Assembly (NCBI GenBank): GCA_016748015.1
Contig: JAAOMT010000494.1
Span: 62,001-126,000, forward strand
From: Geosiphon pyriformis
Taxonomy: Eukaryota; Glomeromycota; Glomeromycetes; Archaeosporales; Geosiphonaceae
DNA: 64,000 nucleotides
Direction: 5' to 3'
The notes under the pieces were generated by a model, which did not search any database, was not told where the DNA came from, and saw nothing but the letters and a program-made list of their open reading frames with translations. The translations under genes and the position numbers were made by a program. Of this stretch, positions 23,925 through 33,879 are shown in pieces (position 1 is the first letter of the stretch; every line of letters begins with the position of its first letter).

Positions 23925-24240
23925 ACTTCTGGCCATTTTGTAAGATAGTCTACGGCTACAGCAATATAGCAATTTCCTTGGGATGTAATTGAAAGAGGTT
24001 CAACCAACTTGATCCTGATTCTATCAAATGGATTTCCAACTAGAATGGGTCGAAGTGGTTCTGTTGATCTTGCTCTTCTTCTTCACTGGCATATGTCACA
24101 ATTGCGCACATATTCAAAAATGTCTTTGTACATTATTGGCCAATAGTATAAGTTTAGTGTTCTTTTGAGGGTAGCATCTTTGTTAAAGTGTTCTGCAGTC
24201 AGATCTGAGTGCACACTATATAATATAGTTTTTTTTTCAC
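23925..24240 (-). pseudogene. Truncated integrase of element D
   Basis: Only the N-terminal half remains. The minus strand gives the zinc-domain C-x2-C, the P-F-D-R-I-R-I core entry and Y-L-T-K-W-P-E, after which homology stops at an AT-rich LTR fragment. The second catalytic Asp and the Glu are missing. The break marks a deletion or rearrangement that also removed the D 3' LTR. Confidence 0.75.
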
Positions 24241-24439
24241 TGTTCTTGATTAGTCATTGTGAGTTGGGGTGGTTTCGGCGTTCTCGTCGATATAGTTGGT
24301 TGTCTTGAATAAAATAATTTTGGGCTTGTTTTTATATGATATTCTGTTCCTGTTGAGATAATATCTCCTTGAAACATAGTGTCAATAGGTACTGATGTAG
24401 TCATTGATAAGTGAGTGTGTCCATGGGTCTGGAATTAGA

Positions 24440-25860
24440 TTTGTGGCATTCTTGACAAACTGTCAACATTGGTGTTCTTGGATCCTTCCTTGTAATGAAC
24501 TTTGAGTGGGAATTGTTGCAGATAAGTACTCCATCTCACATATTTTCTTTTTAGTTGTGGATTGTTGAGTAATCAAATAAGTTCTTTGTGGTCAGTATAT
24601 AAGTCAAATGGTTGACTGAGGTAATGTTTTCAAGTCTGTACAGTCCAATAAATAGTGAGACATTCCAGATCTGTTGTGCTGTAATTTTTTTCTGCTGGGC
24701 TAGTGTTGCGACTAGTGTAGGCAATTGGGTGTTCTCTATTGTCCGGTTCTATCTGTGATAAGACTGCTCCTAGAGCATTTTTCGAGGCATCCGTAGCGAC
24801 AATGAACCGTTTAGTGAAATCTGAGTAAATCAGGATTGGGGATGTGATTAATCGCTGTTTGAGATAGTCAAATGCTTTCTGTTGATCTTCCTTCCACAAG
24901 TACGGTACATATTTGGACAACAATTAATAGAGTGGTTTTGCAATGTTCAAGAAACCTTTGACAAATTGACGATAATATCTTGCCAATTCTAGAAATTCTT
25001 GTAATTCTCTGAAGTTGATTGGGGCTGGAAAATCCTTGACTTTTTGTACTTTATCTGGATCAGGTTTAACTCTATTCTTGCTAATTATATGTCCTAGGAA
25101 TTTTAACTTGGTTTTTCCAAAGGCATAAACTCATAATTTGTCTAAAAATATTCTAGGAATTGAGTTTCAATCCAGCACTACAAAGGCATTCAAAGACTTG
25201 TTGCAGGTGGAGCAGATGGTCTTTGAATGTTTCGGAGAACATGTTTGTGTCGTTTAGATAGACTACTACTGATTTTTAAAGGATTCCTTTGTATACTACA
25301 TCTATTAGGCATTGAAATGTGGCAGGAGCATTACAAAGTCCAAAAGGCATTACGTTAAACTCGAAGTTTCTGTCTCGAGTGGTAAACACTGTTTTTCCTT
25401 TGTCTTTGGAGTCCATTTCAACTTGCCAGTAACCACTTGCTAAATCTAATGATGAGAACCATTTCTTTTTTCCTAGATTGTTCAGAATTTCCTGAATGAA
25501 GGGAGTGGAATAACTATCTCCTCGTGTGACACTATTTAGTTTTTAATAATCTATGCAGAATTGCACTTTTCCATTTTTCTTGGTGACCAAAACTACTGGC
25601 AAGAACAAGGGCTTAACAATTCTTTGATTAGGCTGTTATCAAGCATCCATTGCACTTCTTGCTTAATTAGGTTATCACCAGATAGGGGTACACGATAAGC
25701 TCATTGTTTAATTGGTCAAGTGTCTCCCGTATTAATCTAATGCTTCATGATGTCAGTGTGTCCAAACTTATTTTTGCTGGCAAAGACATCAGCATACTGA
25801 TTCAGAAGAACTTTGAGTTGCATTTGTTGCAGGGTACTTAAATTTCTTAAATTCAATTTA
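24440..25860 (-). pseudogene. RT and RNase H of element D
   Basis: RT is readable from about 25,700: S-S-L-D-L-A-S-G-Y-W-Q-V, N-V-M-P-F-G-L-C-N-A-P-A-T-F, then the catalytic box as Y-L-N-D (first Asp to Asn, about 25,255). A frame disturbance lies near 25,130. The stretch 24,923-24,630 holds F-D-Y-L-K-Q-R-L-I-T-S-P-I-L and the RNase H start A-T-D-A-S-K-N-A-L-G-A-V-L-S with the T-D-L-E-C active-site Glu. RNase H continues to about 24,440 with stops. Inactive. Confidence 0.85.
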
Positions 25861-26174
25861 TTGATCTCTTCTGGTGTAAACAAGTAACTTTCTTTTGGCA
25901 AATTCTATACTTGTGAAGTAATGTCATAGAATAAGAATAATTGTGCAAAATCTGGAATGGACTGGGGTTTTTCAGGATTCTGAATATCTGCAGATATAGA
26001 ACTGATGAGAGTTCCTTTGGGGATTTCAATGACATTTTCTGTCGGGTTGTGAATGGGGATTTTGAAGTGTTTATGGGCTTTGGCTGGTAGGTATAGATTA
26101 GCAACATCGGCTAGGAAACAGATTTCGGGACTGGCTTTGAATAACAGGGCTTGATCTTGGATCTTTTGATTCAC
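25853..26174 (-). pseudogene. Linker between dUTPase and RT of element D
   Basis: An 89-codon open stretch in the polyprotein frame (N-L-Y-L-P-A-K-A-H-K-H-F-K-I-P-I) has a beta-rich segment also present in A (3973-4263), B (14,321-14,640) and E (33,200-32,950). The conserved core is L-Y-I/L-P-A-K ... N-x-T-x-N-x-I-x-I-P-K. It may be a small extra domain or part of the RT N-terminus. I do not recognise it. Confidence 0.5.
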
Positions 26175-26189
26175 CTTGAGGATATATTA

Positions 26190-26663
26190 TTAGTATGGGG
26201 GAATGAAAATAATGGTGTCAGTGTTGATAAATTCTACCTGGTTACTGTCTTCCTCTATGAAATTAACAGATATGTTTCCTCTTTCACTTGATCCAAACCC
26301 GTTGATTTCTCGGACAATGAGGCCTAACTCTTTTCGGGTTGTTACCAGGGTTAATTGGGGTATTTTGACTAGGGGTAGGAAGATAGCTTGGGCAATCTTT
26401 TCTTGTGATTTTATTTTGTAGGGTCTGTTCGAATTGTTCTGTAGCATCACAATAATGTTTTCCATGTAATTGGCATCAATGATTCCTCTTTTTATGTTGA
26501 TTTCTGTTTTGGCTAGGCTAGATTGAGAGACAACTTGTACTATTGTACTAACAGAAATTTCTAACACTATCTTAAGATCTATTTTTACGAGAGAATGTGG
26601 GGCTATAATGATGGGTGATTGTCCAGGATATTGTAGGTCAAAACTGGTATTGGTATTATGCAC
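26190..26663 (-). pseudogene. dUTPase domain of element D
   Basis: An uninterrupted 157 codons contains all five motifs: S-F-D-L-Q-Y-P, S-Q-S-S-L-A-K-T (motif 2, with Gln for the usual Arg), G-I-I-D-A-N-Y, E-K-I-A-Q-A-I-F and G-F-G-S-S-E-R (motif 5). It is the longest unbroken dUTPase in the window after that of E. It lies in the same frame as the D protease and ribbon, so it was part of a polyprotein. It is not a host gene: no ATG context or introns, and it is flanked by Pol domains. Confidence 0.88.
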
Positions 26664-26699
26664 TCTTTCAAGACAGATTCCTTCTTTATTGTCACTGTA

Positions 26700-27480
26700 C
26701 TATTTTAGCTCTAGTTCTTTGGATAGGTCGGGATATACGAGATACTGTTCTGTTTCAGTATCCTCAGTTGGATCTTGAAACAACATGTTCTTGGTAATCA
26801 ATACCTCTTTTTTGGGCTCAGGTAGTTTGGTGATTGGAAACAGTATTCTTGGAGATGGATTGAACATGAGATTACATTTGTTGCAGTACTGGAAGTGACA
26901 GGGGATCAAACAGTGATCGCACAGTTTGATATTCAAATTGACCAACTTTTGCTCCTATTCTTTGTGAGTTGGGGCCAATTCCTGATATCGGTTCTGAAAT
27001 GCATCTGGGTTATCTGTAAAGAAATCATCCTCAGGGTAGTTGGGTCCATTATATTTAGGCGTCTAAGGGTTGTCCTTGATTTCTTGTATTTCTTCGGGTG
27101 TGGCACCTTTGGCCTTGGTGCTTGCCATTCTCCAGATTTTGTGGTCATCATGTGGATAGCTGTTCAGCCTGTTGAGTGCTCATTTCCAAGCATCCTCGAT
27201 GGGAGTTCCCTTTTGTACCCAATCGTTGATTAATATGATGTATTGACAAGCCTCGTCACATGTTCTTCCTTTGCCAGGCACATCATTCCAGAGTCTTTTA
27301 TCTGGCAGAATTTCGCCACATGTGAAGCACGGCGTGTTGTTCCACTTGTCTTGTCATTTTGGTCATCCAAATCTTTCCAGTAAACAAGATCTGTAATAGT
27401 ATTTGGTGGTGGTGGGTCATTTTTCATTGTTCCTAATACATGTGCCCATAGTGGATAGTTTTTTTTCACAATCGACACAT
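26700..27480 (-). pseudogene. Cys-rich module and CxxC ribbon of element D
   Basis: The upstream half (27,390-27,100) reads K-W-N-N-T-P-C-F-T-C-G-E-I-L, L-W-N-D-V, T-C-D-E-A-C-Q-Y, W-V-Q-K-G-T-P, then Y-P-H-D. The ribbon (26,945-26,850) reads L-C-D-H-C-L-I-P-C and Y-C-N-K-C-N. Both match B and E at the same place. The frame is the polyprotein frame, with a stop in the middle (about 27,170). Confidence 0.7.
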
Positions 27481-27499
27481 ATTAGTCTTGGAGATTGGT

Positions 27500-28306
27500 A
27501 AAATAAGTTTCTTTGGTCTGAGGTTACATATCCTAGTGATGACGATTGGGGTTCTTCTTCAGCTTTGTCTTTTCCTTTTTCTTCTCAGGTTGATGGTGAG
27601 GGTAGTTCAGTTTGATAATCATCCATCCATGAAACCTGATAAGTCTCAATGGTTGGTGGCATTGATGTGTCTTCGAATTCAATAAGGGGTTCCTTGGTAC
27701 ATTGGGTTTTAAAGTGTCCACATGTAGCTGGGACTTGGGCATGCTGTCCGTTAAATATGAGTTGAAGTTCTTAGGTGTTCTAGTCGAGAGTAGCATTGGC
27801 TTTTGACAACCAGTTGTTTCCTACTAAAGCTTGATATTGAGTAGCTTCTATGATGAGTACTTTGGTAGAGATTTGGATTCCATTAATCTTAAAGGAGAAG
27901 TTATTAATTTTTCCTATCAGAATTTTTGTGTTTCCATCTGCTGTAATGATCCAGGCAGTAGCAGCATGGTCTATTCGGCAACCTAGTTGGTCCATGAGCT
28001 GCTTTGTGATTATGCTACCAGCTGATCCGCTATTCAAAATTAATTTAATGTCTATTTCTCTGACTCTGGCATTGATGTATAGGGCCGTTATTGGTTTATC
28101 CTAATTAATGGCTGCTCCACTAAAAAAACTATGGGTGTTCAAATTATTGATGTCAAAAGAAAATATGGTGGCTAGGGTGGTGTTTTTGGTAATAGTGACT
28201 GGTGGAATATTGCTTTTTGTTTGCTTGGAAGGTTGGGAGATTCATTCTATATCTCCTCCTTCCACAAATGTAGATTTATTAAAACTCTGGTTTTCCATAA
28301 GACCGA
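27500..28306 (-). pseudogene. Protease of element D, active-site Asp lost
   Basis: The 85-codon stretch 28,037-27,780 begins at the active site. Reading through gives L-I-L-N-S-G-S-A-G-S-I-I-T, where the catalytic Asp is Asn (GAT to AAT). The flap I-I-T-A-D-G and the Y-Q-A-L-V-G-N-N-W-L segment are intact. The upstream part to 28,306 joins in frame with the gag end at 38,172 across inserted element E. Confidence 0.85.
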
Positions 28307-29288
28307 TGTTACTGGAGGTTTTTGGTCTCTTTTCTGTAATGTTGTTGATACTTATTTGCTGTGAATTCACGTTTTCTGGATGTAGTTGAACCTCCAGTAA
28401 CTGAATTTATCTTCAAATTATCTCCTATAATTTGAACTTGCTGGGCTTATGAGTGGAATAGCCAATTCCGTGCCAGTTGCTTTATGTAGTTACGTTGTAG
28501 TAAACATCAACTCTTTCCCAGGAATTGCTCATCTGGAAGCTCACTAAAAATGTGTAGTTACTTTGCTGTAAAAGTCAACTCTTCTACAGGGATCTTGTTT
28601 GTAGGCTACCCTAATGATTGTAATAAGAAAAAAAATAAAAATAAAAGAAGTGTAAAAGAAATAGGATCTTATTAAGGGAAACGTTTTCTATCCAGGCCTG
28701 GAGTCACTAACAGTTTACTGAAATTGGTAGCTAATCAATTTCGAAATATTAGTTGGGCTTTGGGGATTTTCCAAGTACAATAATTTAAAGAATTTGGTTT
28801 TTCGAATTATTTGATATTTATTTCTTTTTGTGTGTATAGAAATGGTTTGTAAGAGATAAATCTAAAGTAAGATACATTTTCTCAAAGAGAGAAGCTCTTC
28901 TTTTATACAACTTGTCGTAACACTATTCTATGAACTTGAACTTTGCTATTTTCTACAATTTCGCTGAACTAAAGATACATTTTGGCAAACTATAAGTTAT
29001 TTCGGCAAATTATTAGATATTTCGGTAAACTATCAATTATTTCGGCAAATTTCTACAAATTTCGGCAAACTTTTTGAATGTTACATAGTTCGGGGTATTG
29101 CATGATTGATCATCGCAATTAGGTTACATTGGTGTTGTGTACAATTTGGGTTATTAATTAAATGATAATTTCGGATATTTTTACTAATATAATAAGTGAT
29201 CATTTAAAACGATAATATATGCTAATTAATGATAGGAATTATAAGATAATTTCATGCTAAATAATATCTCTAATTTTGTCTGATAACA
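28307..29288 (-). repeat. 3' LTR of element E
   Basis: 982 bp, TGTTACTGGAGG ... GATAACA in plus-strand reading. It contains a 13-base inverted repeat (28,308-28,320 with 28,389-28,401), an imperfect direct repeat of the TAGTTAC...AAAGTCAACT module (about 28,487 and 28,553) and a 20-bp tandem array at 28,960-29,080. The stop codon of ORF3 lies inside it. Confidence 0.94.
28981..29080. repeat. 20-bp tandem array in the E-type LTR
   Basis: Five head-to-tail units of 20 bases start at 28,981, 29,001, 29,021, 29,041 and 29,061, with consensus TTCGGCAAACTATNANTTAT. A weaker unit precedes them. The same array is in the 5' LTR (37,864-37,963) and, decayed, at about 44,943, 50,365 and 59,395. Confidence 0.85.
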
Positions 29289-29934
29289 TAACCTCCTCTT
29301 CAAGACTGAGCTCCATCGAAGTCCAAGTACTGTCTGTTTTTTCCAGATAATAATCCAAAATTATTGAAGAAATTTGGTCTGAAAATTGTTGAAATTTCAG
29401 TTCTGTGAGCTTTCCAATGTATTGAATCTTCAAAGGTTGAAAAATCGGGTTTTGTAGTACATTTTCACAGGTGTGAAATAGGTCATAAAGTCTAAGAGCG
29501 GCTCTAAGCCTGTAGCGACTGTTTGTTGATCCAGCTGTTGTCTTGAATTCATTGTGAAGTTGTTTCTGAATAGCTTCTTTTGTGAGGTTTGCTGTTGTAA
29601 GTTCCAGTTTCCGTTCGTAGAGTGTTTTTCCAATGTGAAAATATCTATAGATTGGAGGATATTCAGTGTTTTCCTCATTGAGACACAGTTGAAGTTTTTG
29701 TTGAATTGTAGCATTTGGTGGAATACTAATCGGAGTGAGCATTAGGTTTTCTCTTAAAGCAAGCTTTAAAAGTTCTGGCAGGTGAATTCCAGTATAACTT
29801 TTTGTGTTCTTTTTATATGGGTGATATTTTCGTGAGTTTGGGGCTAAATTTGTAACTACTTCTGTTTGGGTATAATTAATGTGGTTTCCAGTAACAGTAA
29901 TAGATAATTCGGGTATTGTTTTTAAAGCTAACAT
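29257..29934 (-). CDS. ORF3 of element E, protein of unknown function (225 aa)
   Basis: Intact ORF starting M-L-A-L-K-T-I and ending D-K-I-R-D-I-I, 158 bp downstream of the integrase stop and running 32 bp into the 3' LTR. It is not in the Gag-Pol frame. It is hydrophilic, probably mostly helical, with no signal peptide or membrane span, so it is not envelope-like. Related readings occur at the same position in A, B and G, sharing Y-x-Y-F-H-(I/L)-G and L-x-L-Y-x-x-F. It could be an accessory protein made from a spliced or internal RNA. I recognise no family. Confidence 0.7.
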   Translation of the reverse strand: MLALKTIPELSITVTGNHINYTQTEVVTNLAPNSRKYHPYKKNTKSYTGIHLPELLKLALRENLMLTPISIPPNATIQQKLQLCLNEENTEYPPIYRYFHIGKTLYERKLELTTANLTKEAIQKQLHNEFKTTAGSTNSRYRLRAALRLYDLFHTCENVLQNPIFQPLKIQYIGKLTELKFQQFSDQISSIILDYYLEKTDSTWTSMELSLEEEVMLSDKIRDII

Positions 29935-30091
29935 TAGTTTTTGGGATAATTGTTAAATGTTTTGAGAAATAGTCATTATAAGCAATTGAAAAAATAAAAA
30001 TTATTTTTGGTGTATGGGTTTTTATGTTATTTTTGTTTTTGTTTTTGTGAAATTGTTTCTAAATTATAAGAGAATGACTAGTAAAATTAAA

Positions 30092-31510
30092 TTAAGTGTT
30101 CAGGTTGGAAGGTTGTTCAATAACAACTATTGGTTCTAAGTTTCGGGGAATATCTTTGGGACTGACCAAAGGAGAATGTGTACTAATTTGTGGAATTAAT
30201 GGTTCAGGATTGTTTCTAGAATGATAGTGTTTCAAACGATCTCCATGTGCAACTTTTGCTAGGATTTTGTCATCAAGTCTTAGCTTATATGATCCATTGC
30301 CTAGGACTTCATGGATAAAGAATGGTCCATCCCATTTATTTTCAAATTTTCCACTCCATTGTTTTTCAGCTTTAGTTCTGTGTAAGAGAACTTTGTTTCC
30401 AATTTTGAATTTATTGGTGACTAAAGGCAATTTGTCATCATGCCGTTTTTTTTGTTGAGCTTGGGAGTGTTCAATATGGGTGGCTGCTATTTATCGTTTT
30501 CCTTCCAATGTACTAAGCAAAGTATAGGCTCTTCGCTGAAGCATTTCTTGGAAATTGTTTTCATCAATCAGTTGTGCTGGGTATGTTTCCACTGTGAAAC
30601 TAATTGGTAACGTTGCCGTCCTTCCATAAGTTAAATCAAATGGTGTGTGTTTCGTGGTATCTTGTTTTAATGTCCTATATGCTAGTAACACTGATGGAAT
30701 AAAGAGATCCTATTCTTGCTTAAAATCAGTTGAGACTTTGGCTAATGACTTACACAATGTTCTGTTAAAACATTCCACAAGTCCGTTTGTTTGTGAATGG
30801 TAGGGTGAAGACAGAGATCTTTTGACATTGAATTGTTCACAAATTTCTTGTATCAGGTTGTTCACAAAGTGTGTTCCCTGATCGGATAAAAGTTCAATTG
30901 GACATCCATGTCTACAAATGATGTCTTCGTAGATAAAATTTGCTACTGATTTTGCATCTGCTTGTTGAATGGCTCTGGCTTCAGGCCATTTAGTAAGATA
31001 GTCTACAGTTACTGCAATATAACGGTTTCCTTGAGTGGTGATAGATAGTGGTCTGACTAAATCGATACCAACTCTGTCAAAAAACTGTCCAACTTTGATT
31101 GAATTTAAAGGTTCTGTAAGGCGAGTTCCTCCTCTTTTTTGACAACTATTACAAGATTCAACATATTCGTGAATGTCTTTTCTCATTCGAGGCCAAAAGT
31201 AGTATTCTAGTGTTCTTTGGGAGGTGCTATCTTTTCCAAAGTGTGCTGATGAAGGATCCGAGTGCATGTTGTATAAAATGGTCTCTTTTTCCTGTTCTTG
31301 TATTAATCTGAGTGGTTTGATTGGATTTTTGAAATTTTGATGATAGATAATATTGTTGTGTAGAAAATATTGTTTGGCTTGTTGTTGTAACTAATGTTTT
31401 TCATCTGGGGACCAATCTGTTGGGATTGTTAATGTCTCTAAATATTGTTTGAGATTGTTGTAGTTTTTGGGGTTCATTGTTTGTTGTTTTGATGCTGTTA
31501 ATTTAATTGG
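30092..31510 (-). pseudogene. Integrase of element E
   Basis: HHCC zinc domain (31,267-31,120: S-S-A-H-F-G-K-D ... C-N-S-C-Q-K), then the core with I-G-I-D-L, S-D-Q-G-T-H-F and G-L-V-E-C-F-N-R giving an intact D, D, E. The C-terminal domain (30,430-30,092) has F-K-I-G-N-K-V-L-L-H and the GPY/F box W-D-G-P-F-F-I. It ends in a Pro-rich tail. Stops at 30,710 and 30,491 fit single transitions. No chromodomain. Confidence 0.92.
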
Positions 31511-32945
31511 ATGTTGGTTTTGTTTCTAATCTTGCCTCATCTTTGAGAGACAATCAACATTGGTGTGGAGTTTTCTTGGTTTGTGGTGTACGATGTATTG
31601 GTAATTAGCTAAAAATCCTGTCCATCGGGTTTGTTTTGCATTCAGCTGGGTGTTTTTGTTTTGAAGCCATTTAAGTCCAATATTATCAGTGATAATATCG
31701 AATTCTTTGGGTCTGAGGTAAAGGTTGAAGTAATGTAAGGCCCAGATTACTGCTGCGGTTTCTAATTCTGTTGTGCGGTAGTTCTTTTCGGCTGGCTTTA
31801 ATGTTCTACTAGTATAAGCAATTACTCACTCATTTCCATTGTCATCTAACTGTGATAGGATGGCACCAAAAGCAGTATAAGAAGCGTCAGTTGCTAACTG
31901 GAATCAGTTGCTGAAGTCTGGGTAGGCGAGGATTGGGGCTGTTGTGAGTTTTTTCTTGAGTATCTCGAAGGCATTTTGGTGTTCTTTTGTCTATTTGTAT
32001 TCGACATTTTTCATAATGAGCTGGTTGAGGGGTTTTGCAATTTCTGAGAATTCTTTGATGAATTTTCGGTAATAGGATGCTAATCCAATAAATTCTCTTA
32101 ATTCTGTGGTATTTCGTGGAGTCTTGAAGTTTTTGACAGTACTGATTTTTCCGGGGTCTGGTTTAATTCCATCTTTGCTAACAATGTAACCAAGAAAAGC
32201 TAAACTTGTTTTTCTGAAGTAGCATTTTTCAATGTTCAGTTTCAATCCTGCTTTCCATAATCGTTGAAAAACTTCTCGCAGGTGAATTAAATGTAGCTCG
32301 AAAGATGGTGAATAAACATCAGTGTCATCAAGATAAACTACTACTGATTTCCAAAAGAGGCCTTTGTAAACAACATCCATGAGTCTTTGGAATGTTGCTG
32401 GTACATTGCATAATCTGAAAGGCATTACATTGAACTCGTAATTTCCTCCTTGAGTAGTGAATGCTGTTTTGGGGCGGTCTTTGGGATCCATAGCAACTTG
32501 CCAGTATCCACTCTCTAAATCTAATGTTGAAAAGTATTTGGACTTTCCAAGGGCATCCAACATGTCATCAATTTGGGGAAGAGGATAGGCATCCCCAATG
32601 ATGACACTGTTGAGTTGTCGGTAATCAACACAAAATTGTATCTTTCCATTTTTCTTTTTAACTAGAACCACAGATGAGACCCATGGGCTCATTGATGGTT
32701 GAATAAGCCCATTGTTAAGCATCCGTTGTACTTTTTCTCGGATAAATTGGTGACTTTCTGGAGCAACTCGGTAGGCTTGTTGTCGCCTGGGTTTGGCATC
32801 TCCTGTATAGATTTGGTGTTGAACCAAATCAGTTCTTCCTAAGTCATTGTTGTTTTCAGCGAAGATATTAGCAAATTCTGCAATTAGTTCTTTGAGCTGG
32901 GTCTGTTGTTGTAGTTCAAGTTGTCCCATGTTGATTCAAGATAGT
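31510..32945 (-). pseudogene. RT and RNase H of element E
   Basis: The open RT piece (32,929-31,991, 312 codons) holds F-C-V-D-Y-R-Q-L-N, S-T-L-D-L-E-S-G-Y-W-Q-V, N-V-M-P-F-R-L-C-N and intact catalytic Y-L-D-D (about 32,330), then F-L-G-Y-I-V-S-K-D-G. RNase H runs from A-T-D-A-S-Y-T-A-F-G-A-I-L-S (31,895) with T-E-L-E-T and I-I-T-D-N active-site residues to about 31,570. Stops at 31,991, about 31,906, 31,828, 31,527 and 31,393 are TGG- or CAG-derived by inference. Confidence 0.92.
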
Positions 32946-33099
32946 TTTTCCATGACAACATAGTAGTTTTCAGAGCTAGGGTTTGGGTTGATTTTTAGTA
33001 GTGAATGTCCAATAATTTCAGAGAAATCAGGGACTGTTTGGGGTAATTCTTGTTGAAATATATTACTGTGAATAACTCCAATTTCTAAATTATTTAATA

Positions 33100-33760
33100 A
33101 AATTATGAAGTAATTATTGGGGTTGTAAAAAGTAACTCAGACTTTCTTTGTTTCTTCTGGAATATAAATGTTTGGGATCAAAATATTATGTTCCAAGCAG
33201 ACTTGTTCATTGGACTCAAAAATTTGTTGTGTGGTTGTTGGCTTTGTGCAAGTGTAAATTTCTGGATGTTCTCCAAAGGGTGAGATGGTAATCGGTTGTG
33301 GAAGTCTGAGAATCTGGTGGGATTCATTCTGTGTGTTAAGAGCTATATTAACTGGAACTGTGAATCGTCCAGTTGAACCAAAACCTTGGGTTCCTCTATT
33401 GCTTTTTCCTAATTGTTCTCTTTGATTGACTAGTTGCAAACCCGAAATGTTAATTAAGAGTAGGTAAATAGCTTGGGCAATTTTTTCAGCATGTTCGATC
33501 TTGAATGGTTTGTCAGTCTCATTTTAAAGCATCACTGTTATGTCTCCAGTATATCCAGCATCGATTATTCCTCCTTTGACATTGATTCCTTTGCTTGCCA
33601 GAGAGGACCGAGAGACAATTTGAACCATTGCTTTTGGTGGGATTTCAAGTACAATTTTGAGGTTGATTTTTGTGAGAGATTTGGGTTTGAGAACAAGAGT
33701 ATCCTTGCCTGGATATCTTAGGTCATATCCAAAATCAATTTCATGTGCTTTTTCAGGTTT
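33100..33760 (-). pseudogene. dUTPase domain of element E, all five motifs present
   Basis: Motif 1 D-F-G-Y-D-L-R-Y-P-G, motif 2 V-S-R-S-S-L-A-S-K-G, motif 3 G-G-I-I-D-A-G-Y-T-G-D-I, motif 4 E-K-I-A-Q-A-I-Y-L, motif 5 G-F-G-S-T-G-R-F. This is the best match to a working trimeric dUTPase in the window; only a TAA at 33,524 (from CAA by one transition) interrupts it. It lies between the Cys-rich region and RT, in the Gag-Pol frame. It would lower uracil incorporation into cDNA. Confidence 0.93.
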
Positions 33761-33879
33761 TATTCCTTGTCCATTGTTGTTGAAGTATTTAAGTTGTAAG
33801 ACAGGCTGATTTTCGATAAGGTAGATGGGTGTTGTTTCAATTTCTTCCATTTCTTCAGGTTCTCCAAATTCAATTTCAT

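Noticed and set aside
26190-26663. Unbroken dUTPase ORF as a host dut gene
   Set aside because: It lies in the polyprotein frame of element D between the ribbon and RT, with no start context of its own.
29257-29934. ORF3 as an envelope gene (endogenous retrovirus-like)
   Set aside because: No signal peptide, transmembrane segment or glycoprotein-like cysteine pattern is visible.
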